Counted from the stretch's first letter, positions 1-11,794 are shown. The stretch: DNA of 64,000 nt from Lunularia cruciata (GCA_948567375.1 OX419765.1:1-64000), one strand, 5' to 3'. A program made the numbers and translations. Notes: generated from the letters alone by a model not told the origin.

Positions 1-102
1 GTTATAAATTCAAAAATTTGAACGAGAAGCCGTATGAAATGAAAATATCAAGTACGGTTTTGTAAAGTGACAATTCTAGGTAACTTTTTTGTCAACTTTT
101 CC
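1..102 (+). other. rps12: 3' half of trans-spliced group II intron (rps12 intron 1)
   Basis: Before rps12 exon 2 there is a group II domain V-like hairpin at about 22-58 (an AGCCGTATG arm pairing with an AAGTACGG arm), then a short tail to the 3' splice site near 102/103. The N-terminal exon of rps12 is not in the window. In land-plant plastids exon 1 is encoded far away and joined by trans-splicing, and this half-intron fits that. The 5' extent is unknown because the window begins inside it. Confidence 0.8.
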
Positions 103-837
103 ACTACAACACCAAAAAAACCAAACTCTGCCTTACGAAAAGTAGCTCGAGTTAGATTAACTTCTGGATTTGAAATTACTGCATATATTCCAGGTATTGG
201 ACATAATTTACAAGAACATTCTGTTGTTTTAGTAAGAGGAGGAAGGGTAAAAGATTTACCTGGTGTACGATATCATATTATTAGAGGAACACTTGATGCT
301 GTAGGAGTAAAAGACCGTCAACAAGGGCGTTCTAGTGCGTTGTATATTATAATTTAAAGCTTATATCATTTAAGATATCTAATTTGTTGCTAAAAATATG
401 AAAAAAATAGCTAACCAATAAAAATTGAAAAATTTCCAATGGAACTAAAGCAGGCTATATGTATATAAAATATATATATTTATATATATTATATACTAAA
501 TGTATCTAGGGTCTTATTTTTATTTTAAAATAAAAAAGTTTTCCCTTACTCTTTGAATTAAACAACAAAATTTTTATTTTTTTAGAACAAATAAAATTTA
601 TAGCAAAAATTTCAAAATTTTTATTAATTAATTAAAAGACCTAAGGATATTTCAATAAGTTTCAAATTCTAAAATACAAGATTTCCAAAAAAAATGGAAA
701 CGGATACTCAATTAAAAATGAGTAAACATCATAAAATTTAACGATGTGGAAAGCCGTATTCGTTGAAAATCGGACGTACGGTTTGGAGGGAGATAAAAAA
801 ATCCACCCTACAATATGGAGTAAAAAAGTCAAAATAA
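103..837 (+). CDS. rps12: 30S ribosomal protein S12, exons 2 and 3 (trans-spliced gene)
   Basis: S12 of the small ribosomal subunit, at the decoding centre. Exon 2 is 103-334 (232 nt), from [13 protein letters not shown] to DRQQGRS. Exon 3 is 812-837 (26 nt) and adds KYGVKKSK and the stop. The 232 and 26 nt sizes match the land-plant exons. The intron boundaries are GTGCG at 335 and CTAC before 812. The PNSALRK and PGVRYH motifs of S12 are intact. The first about 38 residues must come from a distant exon 1 by trans-splicing. An open frame that runs upstream to 67 is intron sequence. It lies upstream of rps7 and is probably co-transcribed with it. Confidence 0.95.
335..811 (+). other. group II intron (rps12 intron 2)
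   Basis: A 477-nt cis intron between rps12 exons 2 and 3. It starts GTGCG. Domain V is at about 743-790 (AGCCGTATTCG pairing with CGGACGTACGG), and it ends CTAC. No open reading frame of note lies inside. Confidence 0.9.
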
Positions 838-885
838 ATTTTAAATAACTTTTAAATATAAAAATTCAATTTAATTATTTACATT

Positions 886-1353
886 ATGTCACGTAAAAGT
901 ATTGCAGAAAAACAAGTTGCAAAACCTGATCCAATATATCGTAATCGATTAGTTAATATGTTAGTTAATCGTATTTTAAAAAATGGAAAAAAATCATTAG
1001 CTTATAGAATTCTTTATAAAGCTATGAAAAATATAAAACAAAAAACAAAAAAAAATCCATTATTTGTATTACGCCAAGCAGTAAGGAAAGTAACTCCTAA
1101 TGTAACTGTTAAAGCAAGACGTATTGGTGGCTCCACTTATCAAGTTCCACTTGAAATTAAATCTACACAAGGAAAAGCATTAGCTATTCGTTGGTTATTA
1201 GGAGCATCTCGAAAACGATCAGGTCAAAACATGGCTTTTAAACTTAGTTATGAATTAATTGACGCAGCAAGAGATAATGGAATTGCTATACGTAAAAAAG
1301 AAGAAACTCATAAAATGGCAGAAGCTAATAGAGCTTTTGCTCATTTTCGTTAA
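886..1353 (+). CDS. rps7: 30S ribosomal protein S7
   Basis: S7 nucleates assembly of the 30S head by binding the 3' major domain of 16S rRNA. The product is 155 aa, the normal plastid length. It begins [10 protein letters not shown] and contains the family stretch [14 protein letters not shown] (about residues 84-97), with the usual C-terminal [12 protein letters not shown]. Start at ATG 886, 48 nt after the rps12 stop. It belongs to the rps12-rps7 cluster and is followed by a long hairpin. Confidence 0.97.
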   Translation: MSRKSIAEKQVAKPDPIYRNRLVNMLVNRILKNGKKSLAYRILYKAMKNIKQKTKKNPLFVLRQAVRKVTPNVTVKARRIGGSTYQVPLEIKSTQGKALAIRWLLGASRKRSGQNMAFKLSYELIDAARDNGIAIRKKEETHKMAEANRAFAHFR

Positions 1354-1414
1354 TTCAATGTATAAATTGAAAAGACTTTTTTTATATCTTATCTTTGTCT
1401 TCTAATTTTTTTTA

Positions 1415-1477
1415 TTGTTATTTTATTGGAGCAATTAGTATATTTTTATTATACTAATCGGTCCAATAAAATAACAA
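1415..1477 (+). terminator. inverted repeat 3' of rps7
   Basis: Arms of 15 bases (TTGTTATTTTATTGG and its complement) enclose a second inner repeat (ATTAGTAT/ATACTAAT). A likely mRNA 3'-end stem-loop between rps7 and ndhB. Confidence 0.55.
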
Positions 1478-1560
1478 TTGAAAAAAAAATTTTTGTTTAT
1501 AACTTTATTAAAGTGTAAAACATTAGATTAATACTTCATTTTATTTTTTGGGAAATTTTT

Positions 1561-3625
1561 ATGAAATTAGAACTTGATATGTTTTTTTTATATGGAAGTA
1601 CTATTTTACCTGAATGTATATTAATTTTTAGTTTATTACTTATTTTAATAATCGATTTAACATTGACTAAAAAAAATACAAATTGGTTATATTTTATCTC
1701 CTTAACAAGTTTACTAATAAGCTTAATAATATTATTATTTCAATACAAAACAGATCCAATTATTAGTTTTTTAGGCTCATTTCAAACAGACAGTTTTAAT
1801 AGAATATTTCAATCTTTTATAGTATTTTGTTCTATTTTATGTATTCCTTTATCAATTGAATATATTAAATGTACAAAAATGGCAATTCCTGAATTTTTAA
1901 TATTTATATTAACAGCTACTGTAGGAGCAATGTTTTTATGCGGCGCTAATGATTTAGTTACTATTTTTGTATCGTTAGAATGTCTAAGTTTATGTTCTTA
2001 TTTATTATGTGGCTATACCAAAAGAGATATTAGATCTAATGAAGCTGCTATTAAATATTTACTTATAGGTGGAACAAGTTCTTCCATTCTTGCATATGGA
2101 TTTTCTTGGTTATATGGCTTATCTGGTGGGGAAACTAATATAGAAAAAATCGTAAATGGTCTTTTAAATACACAAATGTATAATTCTTCTGGAACTTTTA
2201 TAGCATTTATATGTATTCTTGTAGGACTTGGATTCAAACTTTCTATAGTTCCGTTTCATCAATGGACTCCTGATATTTATGAAGGAGTGCGATTCGTTTT
2301 ATAAATTAAAGTATTTAATATTTTAAATGAAAAACTCAATAGAAATTTAATATATAAATATATATATTTTTTTCACTAAAATTAAAACAAAATTTTTACA
2401 AAAAAATAAAATAACGCAAAATTTGAAACATTTATTTTTATATAAAAAATAAAAATTATTAAAAAAGTCAAAAAATATTAAGGAGAATTTTCATAAAAAA
2501 AATTGATTAATCGATACTTTTTTTACTTAGTTTTTATTCTTCAAAACTATAAAGTGTTAAAAATAACTATTAATCAATAAATAATATTCCTAAAATAAAC
2601 TAAATTAATAACTATTGAGAACGAAATAAAATTTTGACGAAAAAATCGTTAAAATCTAAGGATTCCTCGAAAAGTTTTTAAATTTTAATTTATTTTTAAT
2701 AATACATACACGAGGAAAGTTATAAAATTTTTTACTATTATTCAAAAATTTTAAATAACTTTAAATAACTTAGGAGCCGTGTGAGATTAAAGTCTCATGC
2801 ACGGTTTTGAATGAGAGAAAAAGTAACAAATTTTTCGACTCTAACTCACCTACCCCAGTCGTTGCTTTTCTTTCTGTTACTTCAAAAATAGCTGGATTAG
2901 CTTTAGCTGCTAGAATTTTTAATATTTTATTTGGCTTTTCACCAGATGAATGGAAAATTATTTTAGAAGTTTTAGCTATTTTAAGTATGATACTAGGAAA
3001 TTTAGTTGCTATTACTCAAACAAGTATGAAACGAATGCTTGCTTATTCTTCAATAAGTCAAATTGGATATATTCTTATTGGACTAATAACTGGTGACTTA
3101 AAAGGATATGCTAGTATGACAATTTATGTTTTTTTCTACATTTTTATGAATTTAGGAACGTTTGCTTGTATTATACTATTTAGTTTACGTACAGGAACAG
3201 ATAATATTCGTGATTATGCAGGTTTGTACATAAAAGATCCTTTATTAAGTTTTTCATTAACATTATGTTTGTTATCGCTTGGAGGACTTCCTCCTTTAAC
3301 TGGTTTTTTTGGAAAATTATATTTATTTTGGTGTGGGTGGCAATCGGGTTTTTATTTTTTAGTTTTAATTGCATTAATTACCAGTGTAATTTCACTTTAT
3401 TATTATTTAAAAATAATAAAATTAATTTTAACTAAAAAAAATAATGAAATGAATCCTTATATACAAGCTTATATTATTTTATCACCGACTTTTTTTTCAA
3501 AAAATCCAGTGGAATTTGTTATGGTTTTGTGCACAATTGGATCTACTTTTTTAGGAATTTTTATTAATCCAATTTTTTCTTTTTTTAAAGATAATTTAGC
3601 TTTAAGTATTTTTTTTATTAATTAA
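1561..3625 (+). CDS. ndhB: NAD(P)H-quinone oxidoreductase subunit 2 (NdhB), split gene
   Basis: Membrane subunit of the thylakoid NDH complex, which drives cyclic electron flow around photosystem I. Exon 1 is 1561-2286 and ends WTPDIYEG. Exon 2 is 2846-3625 and starts [14 protein letters not shown]. Together they encode 501 aa, the family's usual length. The intron boundaries are GTGCG at 2287 and CTAAC before 2846. The hydrophobic profile shows many membrane helices. No edited codon is needed to keep the frame open. A 560-nt intron interrupts the gene at the site used throughout land plants. Confidence 0.97.
2287..2845 (+). other. group II intron in ndhB
   Basis: A 559-nt intron that starts GTGCG. 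Domain V is at about 2773-2810 (GAGCCGTGTGAG pairing with CTCATGCACGG). It contains no maturase ORF. Confidence 0.9.
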
Positions 3626-3688
3626 TAAATTTCTTTTTTTATTTAGAATTTAATCTACAGTTAAATTCTAAATAAAAAAAGAAATTTA
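3626..3688 (+). terminator. perfect stem-loop 3' of ndhB
   Basis: A nearly perfect inverted repeat with arms of about 28 bases (TAAATTTC... and ...GAAATTTA) around a 7-nt loop. It begins right after the ndhB stop codon. Confidence 0.65.
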
Positions 3689-3751
3689 TGTTTTACAAAA
3701 AAAAAAAAAAATTATATCATTTATTATGATTACGGTACATTAATAAGTAAA

Positions 3752-3831
3752 GCCTTGATGGTGAAATGGTAGACACGCGAGATTCAAAATTTCGTGCTTA
3801 AAGCGTGGAGGTTCGAGTCCTCTTCAAGGCA
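3752..3831 (+). tRNA. trnL-CAA: tRNA-Leu(CAA)
   Basis: An 80-nt cloverleaf with a class II long variable arm. Acceptor strands GCCTTGA/TCAAGGC with discriminator A, anticodon CAA in GATTCAAAATT, and T-loop GGTTCGAGTCC. It reads UUG codons. Confidence 0.96.
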
Positions 3832-4066
3832 ATAAAAACAAAATAATTTAGTGAAATTTTTTAGATCAAAATTTTTTATGTTATACTATTCTATTGATAG
3901 TAAAAAAACTTATATGGATCAAAACATATATTTTTTATGAACATTGATTAAATTATATATTAAATTTTTAATTAAAAAATTTAACCAAAATTATATATGA
4001 TTGTTAAAAAAACAAACTCATATTTTTTATCATATAATATTTTTAATATTTTTAAATAACCCTTAA

Positions 4067-4183
<117 letters not shown>

Positions 4184-4231
4184 ATTTTTCAAAATTTGTT
4201 CTTAAAAATTTTATATTATTTAAATATTTGT

Positions 4232-4277
4232 AAAAAGAAGAAAAAAATATAAATATTTATATTTTTTTCTTCTTTTT
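4232..4277 (+). terminator. stem-loop 3' of psbM
   Basis: A perfect 23-bp inverted repeat (AAAAAGAAGAAAAAAATATAAA... and its complement) with almost no loop, 49 nt downstream of the psbM stop. Confidence 0.6.
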
Positions 4278-4316
4278 TTTCCTGTTACAATTATTAAATT
4301 ATTAAATAAATAAAAA

Positions 4317-5218
4317 ATGAACCATATGGAGCTAGGTCCTAGTACAATACTGGGAGTAGGTTTAATTATAGTAGGTATACTTTTATATGCCCTTAAATTG
4401 AGGGAACCTTATATTTCTAGAGGTGTGATTTTCAATGTACTTAACAACTTTTTCAACATATATATATATAATTAATATGAAACTTGAAATTTTTTCAAAA
4501 AATTGAAAAAAACTTTTTAATAAAGTTTACTAAAATCTATGGTTAAAATATTTCAACATTTTTATGTTGTTTCGAAAATATAATTGAATACGTAGAATCA
4601 ATTTTTTGAAAACTAGATTTTTGTTATAAATCTTTTTTTCTCTAGAAAAAAAAAAAAAATAACAACGAAATTTAATATGAACCTAAGGACTTTATTTTAA
4701 ATAGTACAAAAAATGTAATTTTTTATAATTATGTAATATTTTATATTTTTTTAATTAATTATTTAAAAAGATAATCCAAAAAGTAAAAAAACTTACTTGG
4801 ATTTAAGATAAAAACCAAAAAATATGGTTTTTGTTTAAGCCATACAGAGTTGAAAATATCATCTATGGTTTTTCAGGGGGGAAAAAATATTTGTAATATT
4901 TTAAACCTATCCTAATATTATGATTTTTTTTTCTCATCTATTGGATTATTATGTGGAGGAATTCTTTTTTTTCAAGGTTGGCGTTTAGATCCTATTCTTT
5001 TATTATCTCAAATTTTATTAAGTGGAACAACTATTTTTTTTATAGCTGAAACTCTTTATTTAAGAAAAAATATAAGCTCTTTTAAATATAAGAAAAAATA
5101 TATAAATTTAAAAACAAAAATTGTTTATAAATTTATTTATGAAAATTTGAAATTAAAAAAAAAATGGGATGAACTAAATTATACAAAACATCTTTTTTAC
5201 AAAAAAAAAAAGCATTGA
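4317..5218 (+). CDS. ycf66: Ycf66 family protein, split gene
   Basis: A conserved cyanobacterial/plastid membrane protein of uncertain function. Exon 1 is 4317-4422 (MNHMELGPSTILGVGLIIVG...YISR). Exon 2 is 4917-5218 (YDFFFSSIGLLCGGILFFQG then WRLDPILLLSQ). Joined they give 135 aa. The family motif GLLCGGILFFQGWRLDPILL is intact, and two hydrophobic segments precede a lysine-rich tail of about 60 residues. The exon junction is phase 1, with GTGTG at 4423 and CCTAAT before 4917. The gene is present in some bryophytes and ferns and lost in many lineages; here it looks functional. Confidence 0.9.
4423..4916 (+). other. group II intron in ycf66
   Basis: A 494-nt intron that starts GTGTG. Domain V-like hairpin at about 4837-4882 (AGCCATACAGAG pairing with CATCTATGGTTT). 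No internal ORF. Confidence 0.85.
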
Positions 5219-5243
5219 ATTTTTCGAATTCAATGCTTTTTTT
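5205..5243. terminator. bidirectional stem-loop between ycf66 and petN
   Basis: A perfect 17-bp inverted repeat (AAAAAAAGCATTGAATT and complement, loop TTTCG). Its left arm contains the ycf66 stop codon. It separates convergent ycf66 (+) and petN (-), so it can serve both. Confidence 0.65.
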
Positions 5244-5257
5244 AAAAAAATTGAGAC

Positions 5258-5347
5258 TTATAAACCACTTCGTCCCCAAACAACAAGTGAAAGAGAAAAA
5301 GTAAAAACAACCATTAAAGCAGCCCAAGCTATATTAATAATATCCAT
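5258..5347 (-). CDS. petN: cytochrome b6-f complex subunit 8 (PetN)
   Basis: A 29-aa single-helix subunit of the cytochrome b6f complex ([17 protein letters not shown]... ending WGRSGL), identical in layout to other plastid PetN proteins. A weak purine-rich site (AAAGGAA) precedes the start. It is transcribed towards ycf66, and trnC-GCA lies upstream on the same strand. Confidence 0.97.
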   Translation of the reverse strand: MDIINIAWAALMVVFTFSLSLVVWGRSGL

Positions 5348-5377
5348 TATAAATTCCTTTATTTTGTATTTGTTTTG

Positions 5378-5445
5378 ATAAACTTAGAAAATAAATATAT
5401 AATATATATATCTATATATATTATATATTTATTTTCTAAGTTTAT
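5378..5445. repeat. long AT palindrome between trnC and petN
   Basis: An inverted repeat of about 33 bases per arm (ATAAACTTAGAAAATAAATA... and its complement) centred on alternating TA. It could end the trnC transcript or form a cruciform. No gene lies in it. Confidence 0.6.
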
Positions 5446-5642
5446 ATATTTTTTTTGCTAATTAAAAAATTTTCAATTTAACTTGCTTTTTTTTTTTTAT
5501 TGTTTTAATCTAATATTGGGTTGTCTATAATATAATAAATTTAAAAACATTTAAATGTATCAGGCTATAATATATAGAGCAGCACAATTTGTTTTTTTAA
5601 ATGACATAGTAGACAATCCACAATTTCTATATTTTGTTAATA

Positions 5643-5713
5643 AAGCGACACCCAGATTTGAACTGGGGATAAAGGATTTGCAGTCCTCTGCCTTACCACT
5701 TGGCCATGTCGCC
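5643..5713 (-). tRNA. trnC-GCA: tRNA-Cys(GCA)
   Basis: A 71-nt cloverleaf with acceptor GGCGACA/TGTCGCT, anticodon GCA in GACTGCAAATCC, and T-loop GTTCAAATC. A promoter-like pair lies just upstream on the minus strand. Confidence 0.96.
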
Positions 5714-5730
5714 TGTTTTTAATTAATTCT

Positions 5731-5759
5731 ATAATACAACGTATTGTTTTAATTTTCAA
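5731..5759 (-). promoter_or_regulatory. sigma70-type promoter for trnC
   Basis: On the minus strand: TTGAAA (5754-5759), a 17-nt spacer, TATTAT (5731-5736), with trnC beginning 18 nt further on. The spacing fits the plastid-encoded polymerase. Confidence 0.55.
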
Positions 5760-5847
5760 GGTATATATTTTTTTTAATAAAAATAAAATTTTAAATCTAT
5801 TTTCAATAATTAATAAAATAAACTCCAATAAAAATTGAGAGGAAAAT

Positions 5848-8800
5848 ATGGAGATTTTTGTACTCCCTGAATTTGGTAAAATACAATTTGAAGGATTTCA
5901 TCGTTTTATAAATCAACATTTGAGTGAAGAACTTAGTAATTTTCCAATAATTGAAGATATAGATCAAGAATTCGAGTTTCAAATATTTGGTGAACAATAT
6001 CAATTAGCAGAACCATTATTAAAAGAAAGAGATGCTGTCTATCAATCTATTACATATTCATCCGATGTATACGTACCAGCTCAATTGACACAAAAAAAAA
6101 AAGGAAAAATACAAAAACAAATAGTATTTCTTGGCAGTATTCCTTTAATGAATTCTCAAGGTACTTTTGTTGTTAATGGAGTAGCTCGAGTTATAATTAA
6201 CCAAATTTTACGAAGTCCTGGAATTTATTATAATTCAGAATTAGATCATAATGGAATTCCCATATATACTGGAACTCTAATATCAAATTGGGGAGGAAGA
6301 CTAAAATTAGAAATTGATGGAAAAACAAGAATATGGGCACGTATTAGTAAAAAAAGAAAAGTTTCTATTTTAGTTTTATTATTAGCTATGGGTTTAAATT
6401 TACAAAACATTTTAGATAGTGTTTATTATCCTAAAATTTTTTTAGAGTCTATAAAAAAAAAAACAAAAAAAGATTATCCATCTTCAACAGAAGATGCTAT
6501 AGTTGAACTTTACAAACATTTATATTGTATAGGTGGAGATCTTTTTTTTTCTGAATCTATCCGAAAAGAATTACAAAAAAAATTTTTTCAACAACGATGT
6601 GAATTAGGTAAAATTGGACGTTTAAATTTAAATAAAAAATTAAATCTTAATGTACCTGAAAATGAAATTTTTTTATTACCACAAGATATTTTAGCAGCTG
6701 TTGATTATTTAATAAAATTAAAATTTGGAATCGGTACACTTGATGATATTGATCATCTAAAAAATAGACGTGTTTGTTCTGTTGCAGATTTATTACAAGA
6801 TCAATTAAAAATAGCATTAAATCGTTTAGAAAATTCAGTTCGACAAATTTTACGAGGAGCTACAAAGCGAAAACGATTACCAACTCCAAAAAGTTTAGTA
6901 ACTTCAACACCATTAATAATGACTTTTAGAGAATTTTTTGGTTCACATCCATTATCTCAATTTTTAGATCAAACAAATCCATTAACTGAAATAGTTCATA
7001 AACGGAGATTAAGTTCTTTAGGACCCGGAGGATTAACAAGACGAACTGCAAGTTTTCAAGTACGTGATATTCACCCTAGTCATTATGGAAGAATTTGCCC
7101 TATAGAAACATCTGAAGGAATGAATGCTGGACTTATTGCTTCTTTAGCTATTCATGCAAAAATAAGTATTTTAGGTTGTTTGGAAAGTCCATTTTATAAA
7201 ATATCTAAATTATCAAATTTAGAAAAAATTATTAACTTATCAGCAGCAGAAGACGAATATTATAGAATAGCAACTGGAAACTGTTTAGCATTAGATCAAA
7301 ACAGTCAAGATGAACAAATAACTCCAGCTCGTTACCGACAAGATTTTGTAGCTATTGCATGGGAACAAGTTCATCTTCGGAGTATTTTTCCTTTACAATA
7401 TTTTTCTGTCGGAGCATCTCTTATCCCTTTTCTTGAACATAATGATGCAAATAGAGCTTTGATGGGTTCTAATATGCAACGTCAAGCAGTTCCCCTGGTA
7501 AAACCTGAAAAATGTATTGTAGGAACCGGAATAGAAAGTCAAACAGCTTTAGATTCAGGAAGTGTAACTGTCACATTACATGGAGGAAAAATAGAATATA
7601 TTGATGGTAATAAAATTACTTTATCATTAAAAAAAAAAAAAAGTGATAAAAATTTAATAACATATCAACGTTCTAATAATAGTACATGTATCCATCAGAA
7701 AGCTCAAGTAAAAAATGAAAAATATATAAAAAAAGGACAACTTTTAGCAGATGGAGCAGCTACTTCAAAAGGAGAGCTAGCTTTAGGAAAAAATATTTTA
7801 GTCGCTTATATGCCTTGGGAAGGTTACAATTTTGAAGATGCAATTTTAATTAACGAACGTTTAATTTATGAAGATATTTATACTTCGATTCATATTGAAA
7901 GATATGAAATTGAAGCACGTGTAACAAGTCAAGGTCCAGAAAAATTTACTAAAGATATTCCTCATTTAGATGATTACTTACTACGTAATTTAGATGAAAA
8001 TGGTTTTGTATTAACAGGGTCATGGGTTGAAACGGGAGATGTTTTAGTAGGTAAATTAACGCCTCAAGAAACAGAAGAAACTTTACGTGCTCCAGAAGGA
8101 AAACTATTACAAGCTATTTTTGGTATTCAAGTAGCTACTTCCAAAGAAACTTGTCTTAAAGTACCTTCAGGTGGAAGAGGGAGAGTTATTGATATTCAAA
8201 TAATTTCGCAAGAAGATACTTCTACTAATCCAGCAGAAATTGTTCATGTTTATATTTTACAAAAACGTAAAATTCAAATAGGTGATAAAGTTGCTGGAAG
8301 ACATGGAAATAAAGGTATTATTTCAAAAATATTACCAAGACAAGATATGCCTTTTTTACAAGATGGTACACCGATTGATATGATATTAAGTCCATTAGGC
8401 GTACCTTCAAGAATGAATGTAGGACAAATTTTTGAATGTTTGCTTGGATTAGCAGGCAGTTTTCTTCACAAAAATTATCGAATAATTCCTTTTGACGAGC
8501 GATATGAACGAGAAGCGTCAAGAAAATTAGTATTTTCTGAACTTTATAAAGCAAGTAAAAAAACAAAAAATCCATGGTTATTTGAACCAGACAACCCTGG
8601 CAAAAGCCGTTTAATTGACGGAAGAACAGGAGAAATTTTCGAACAACCTATTACTGTCGGAAAAGCTTATATGCTAAAATTAATTCACCAAGTCGATGAT
8701 AAAATTCATGCACGTTCAAGTGGTCCCTATGCATTAGTTACACAACAACCGCTTCGCGGAAGATCTAGACGAGGAGGTCAGAGAGTTGGTGAAATGGAAG

Positions 8801-9045
8801 TATGGGCTTTAGAAGGATTTGGGGTAGCCTATATTTTACAAGAAATGCTAACTATAAAATCTGATCATATTCGAGCTCGTTATGAAGTACTTGGCGCTAT
8901 CGTTACTGGAGAACCTATTCCTAAACCAAATACTGCTCCAGAATCTTTTAAATTACTTGTAAGAGAATTACGATCTTTAGCTTTAGAAATTAATCATGCT
9001 ATTATTTTTGAAAGGGATTTAAAATTAAAACTAAAAGAAATTTAA
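5848..9045 (+). CDS. rpoB: RNA polymerase beta subunit
   Basis: Beta subunit of the plastid-encoded RNA polymerase, 1065 aa, the liverwort length. It shows the beta-family blocks: [20 protein letters not shown], then [19 protein letters not shown] (about residues 390-430), [17 protein letters not shown] (about 812-828), and the C-terminal [24 protein letters not shown] site precedes ATG 5848. It starts the rpoB-rpoC1-rpoC2 operon, with 30 nt to rpoC1. The frame is uninterrupted, and no edited start codon is needed. Confidence 0.98.
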   Translation: MEIFVLPEFGKIQFEGFHRFINQHLSEELSNFPIIEDIDQEFEFQIFGEQYQLAEPLLKERDAVYQSITYSSDVYVPAQLTQKKKGKIQKQIVFLGSIPLMNSQGTFVVNGVARVIINQILRSPGIYYNSELDHNGIPIYTGTLISNWGGRLKLEIDGKTRIWARISKKRKVSILVLLLAMGLNLQNILDSVYYPKIFLESIKKKTKKDYPSSTEDAIVELYKHLYCIGGDLFFSESIRKELQKKFFQQRCELGKIGRLNLNKKLNLNVPENEIFLLPQDILAAVDYLIKLKFGIGTLDDIDHLKNRRVCSVADLLQDQLKIALNRLENSVRQILRGATKRKRLPTPKSLVTSTPLIMTFREFFGSHPLSQFLDQTNPLTEIVHKRRLSSLGPGGLTRRTASFQVRDIHPSHYGRICPIETSEGMNAGLIASLAIHAKISILGCLESPFYKISKLSNLEKIINLSAAEDEYYRIATGNCLALDQNSQDEQITPARYRQDFVAIAWEQVHLRSIFPLQYFSVGASLIPFLEHNDANRALMGSNMQRQAVPLVKPEKCIVGTGIESQTALDSGSVTVTLHGGKIEYIDGNKITLSLKKKKSDKNLITYQRSNNSTCIHQKAQVKNEKYIKKGQLLADGAATSKGELALGKNILVAYMPWEGYNFEDAILINERLIYEDIYTSIHIERYEIEARVTSQGPEKFTKDIPHLDDYLLRNLDENGFVLTGSWVETGDVLVGKLTPQETEETLRAPEGKLLQAIFGIQVATSKETCLKVPSGGRGRVIDIQIISQEDTSTNPAEIVHVYILQKRKIQIGDKVAGRHGNKGIISKILPRQDMPFLQDGTPIDMILSPLGVPSRMNVGQIFECLLGLAGSFLHKNYRIIPFDERYEREASRKLVFSELYKASKKTKNPWLFEPDNPGKSRLIDGRTGEIFEQPITVGKAYMLKLIHQVDDKIHARSSGPYALVTQQPLRGRSRRGGQRVGEMEVWALEGFGVAYILQEMLTIKSDHIRARYEVLGAIVTGEPIPKPNTAPESFKLLVRELRSLALEINHAIIFERDLKLKLKEI

Positions 9046-9075
9046 AAGTTAAAATTAATTTGGAATCTTTATGTT

Positions 9076-11709
9076 ATGATTTATCAAAAAAAACATCAAC
9101 ACCTTCGAATTGAACTAGCTTCACCTGAACAAATTCGTAATTGGGCGGAAAGAATATTACCTAATGGTGAAACTGTTGGTCAAGTAACTAAACCTTACAC
9201 ACTACATTATAAAACACATAAACCCGAAAAAGATGGTTTATTTTGCGAAAAAATTTTTGGACCAATTAAAAGCGGAGTTTGTGCATGTGGAAAATATCAA
9301 GGAATTGAAAAAAAAAAAGAAAATATAAAATTTTGTGAACAGTGTGGAGTAGAGTTTATTGAATCGCGAATTAGAAGATATCGAATGGGGTATATTCAAT
9401 TAGCATGTTCAGTGACACATGTTTGGTATTTAAAACGTTTACCTAGTTATATTGCTAATCTTTTGGCTAAACCTCTTAAAGAATTAGAAAGTCTAGTTTA
9501 TTGCGATGTGTGACTTGATTATTGATTTTGATTTTAACAGATAAAAAAACTGTTATTTTAATTTATTTTTTTAAATACCTCATAATTTGACATTACTTAA
9601 ATAAAAATACGAAATGAAGCTCAAAAAAAAAAACAATTACAATATTTTTTTTGTATTTGTTTAGAGGATTTAATCTAGGGTTCTATAAAAAAATTCTTTG
9701 CTATTTAGATTTCGTAAAAAAAATAATAAGAAAATTTTCTTTTTTTTTATGGTAAATTGAAAGTAAATTCATCGCAAGTATACTAATAAAAAAAACCATC
9801 GAAATAGAGCAAAAACCTAAAGGATATTAAAATCAAAATACAGACAAGAAAAACCTTTATTAAAAAAAATTTATTTTTTTAAGGAATGAGACAACTCAAT
9901 AATAAAAAAATTTTAATTAAAAAAATTACTTGAGTAATGAGTAGTTATTTTTTTTTTGTTAAAATATATATTAAAAAATTTTTAACTTTGAATTTCCAAC
10001 TATCTGAGCCGGATGAAGGAAAACTTTCATGTCCGATTCTTAGGGGGGGAATTTTACAAATAACCTATCCCAATCTATTTCTTGCTAGACCTATAACTAA
10101 AAAACCCACTTTATTAAAATTACAAGGTTTATTTAAATATGAAGATCAATCTTGGAAAGATATATTTCCTCGATTCTTTTCTCCCAGAGGTTTTGAAGTT
10201 TTTCAAAATCGAGAAATAGCAACCGGAGGAGATGCTATTAAAAAACAATTAATTAATTTAAATTTACAAGATGTTATAAATCGTGCACACTTAGAATGGA
10301 AAGAATTTGCTGAACAAAAATCAACAGGAAATGAGTGGGAAGATAAAAAAATTCAGCGACGAAAAGATCTTTTAATTAGACGTATAAAATTAGCCAAACA
10401 TTTTATTCAAACAAATATAAAACCAGAATGGATGGTTTTATCATTATTACCAGTTCTTCCACCTGAATTAAGGCCTATGATTGAATTAGGTGAAGGTGAA
10501 TTAATAACATCTGATTTAAATGAACTTTATAGAAGAGTTATTTATAGAAATAATACTTTGATTGATTTTTTAGCACGAAGTGGTTCTACACCAGGGGGTT
10601 TAGTTGTTTGCCAAAAAAGATTAGTTCAAGAAGCTGTTGATGCACTTATTGATAATGGCATTCGAGGACAACCTATGAAAGATAGTCATAATAGACCTTA
10701 TAAATCTTTTTCTGATTTAATAGAAGGAAAAGAAGGGCGATTTCGTGAAAATTTACTTGGAAAAAGAGTTGATTATTCAGGTAGATCTGTTATTGTAGTG
10801 GGTCCTTTTTTACCCTTACACCAATGTGGTTTACCTCGAGAGATGGCGATAGAACTTTTTCAAGCATTTGTTATTCGTGGTCTTATTGCGCGAAATTTTG
10901 CCCCAAATCTTAGAGCAGCTAAAACTATGATTCAAAACAAAGAACCTATTATTTGGAAAGTTCTTCAAGAAGTTATGCAAGGACACCCTATTTTATTAAA
11001 TCGAGCACCTACATTACATAGATTAGGAATACAAGCATTTCAACCAATTTTAGTTAGTGGGCGGGCTATTCATTTACATCCTTTAGTTTGTGGTGGTTTT
11101 AATGCTGATTTTGATGGAGATCAAATGGCAGTTCATGTACCTTTATCATTAGAAGCTCAAGCAGAAGCTCGTTTACTTATGCTTTCTCATAAAAATTTAT
11201 TATCTCCAGCTACAGGAGAACCTATTTCTGTACCAAGTCAGGACATGCTTCTTGGACTTTATATCTTAACAATTGAAAATAATCAAGGTATATACGGAAA
11301 TAAATATCATCCCTGCAAAAAATATTATAATAAACAAAAAATTTCTAAAATACCTTATTTTTCTAGTTATGATAATGTTTTTCAAGCTCTTCAACAAAAA
11401 CAAATTTATTTACATAGTTCTTTATGGCTTCGATGGCAAATAAATTTACGAATAATAACTTTAATAATCCGAGAAGCACCTATTGAAATTCAATATAAAC
11501 CTTTTGGTAATTGTTTTCAAATTTATGAACATTACCAGCTTAGAAAAAATAAAAATCAAGAAATTATTAGTACTTATATTTGTACAACAGCAGGGCGTAT
11601 TCTTTTTAATCAACAAATTGAAGAAGCTATACAAGGTACTTATAAAGCATCTCTAAAACAAAAAACATTTGTGCAAAAAATTGAAAAAAAAAAATCTTTT
11701 TTTTTCTAG
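9076..11709 (+). CDS. rpoC1: RNA polymerase beta' subunit, split gene
   Basis: N-terminal half of beta' in the plastid polymerase. Exon 1 is 9076-9507 (432 nt) and holds the zinc-binding cysteines CACGKYQG...FCEQCG. Exon 2 is 10075-11709 and starts [12 protein letters not shown]. It contains the Mg-binding catalytic motif [12 protein letters not shown] (nt about 11100-11135). Together they encode 688 aa. Intron boundaries are GTGTG at 9508 and CCCAAT before 10075; the 3' boundary could shift by a codon. An open frame extends upstream into the intron and is not coding. Confidence 0.95.
9508..10074 (+). other. group II intron in rpoC1
   Basis: A 567-nt intron that starts GTGTG. Domain V is at about 10001-10045 (GAGCCGGATGAAGG pairing with CTTTCATGTCCGATTC). 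Confidence 0.88.
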
Positions 11710-11794
11710 AAAAATGGATAAAAAGGAAGCCATTTAATTTAATGGCTTAAATTCATTGTTGATTTATGTTTATAAAAACAAGAGGTTTTTTCTT

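Noticed and set aside
9937-10074. Upstream in-frame extension of rpoC1 exon 2
   Set aside because: It covers intron sequence including domain V and a splice site, so it is non-coding.
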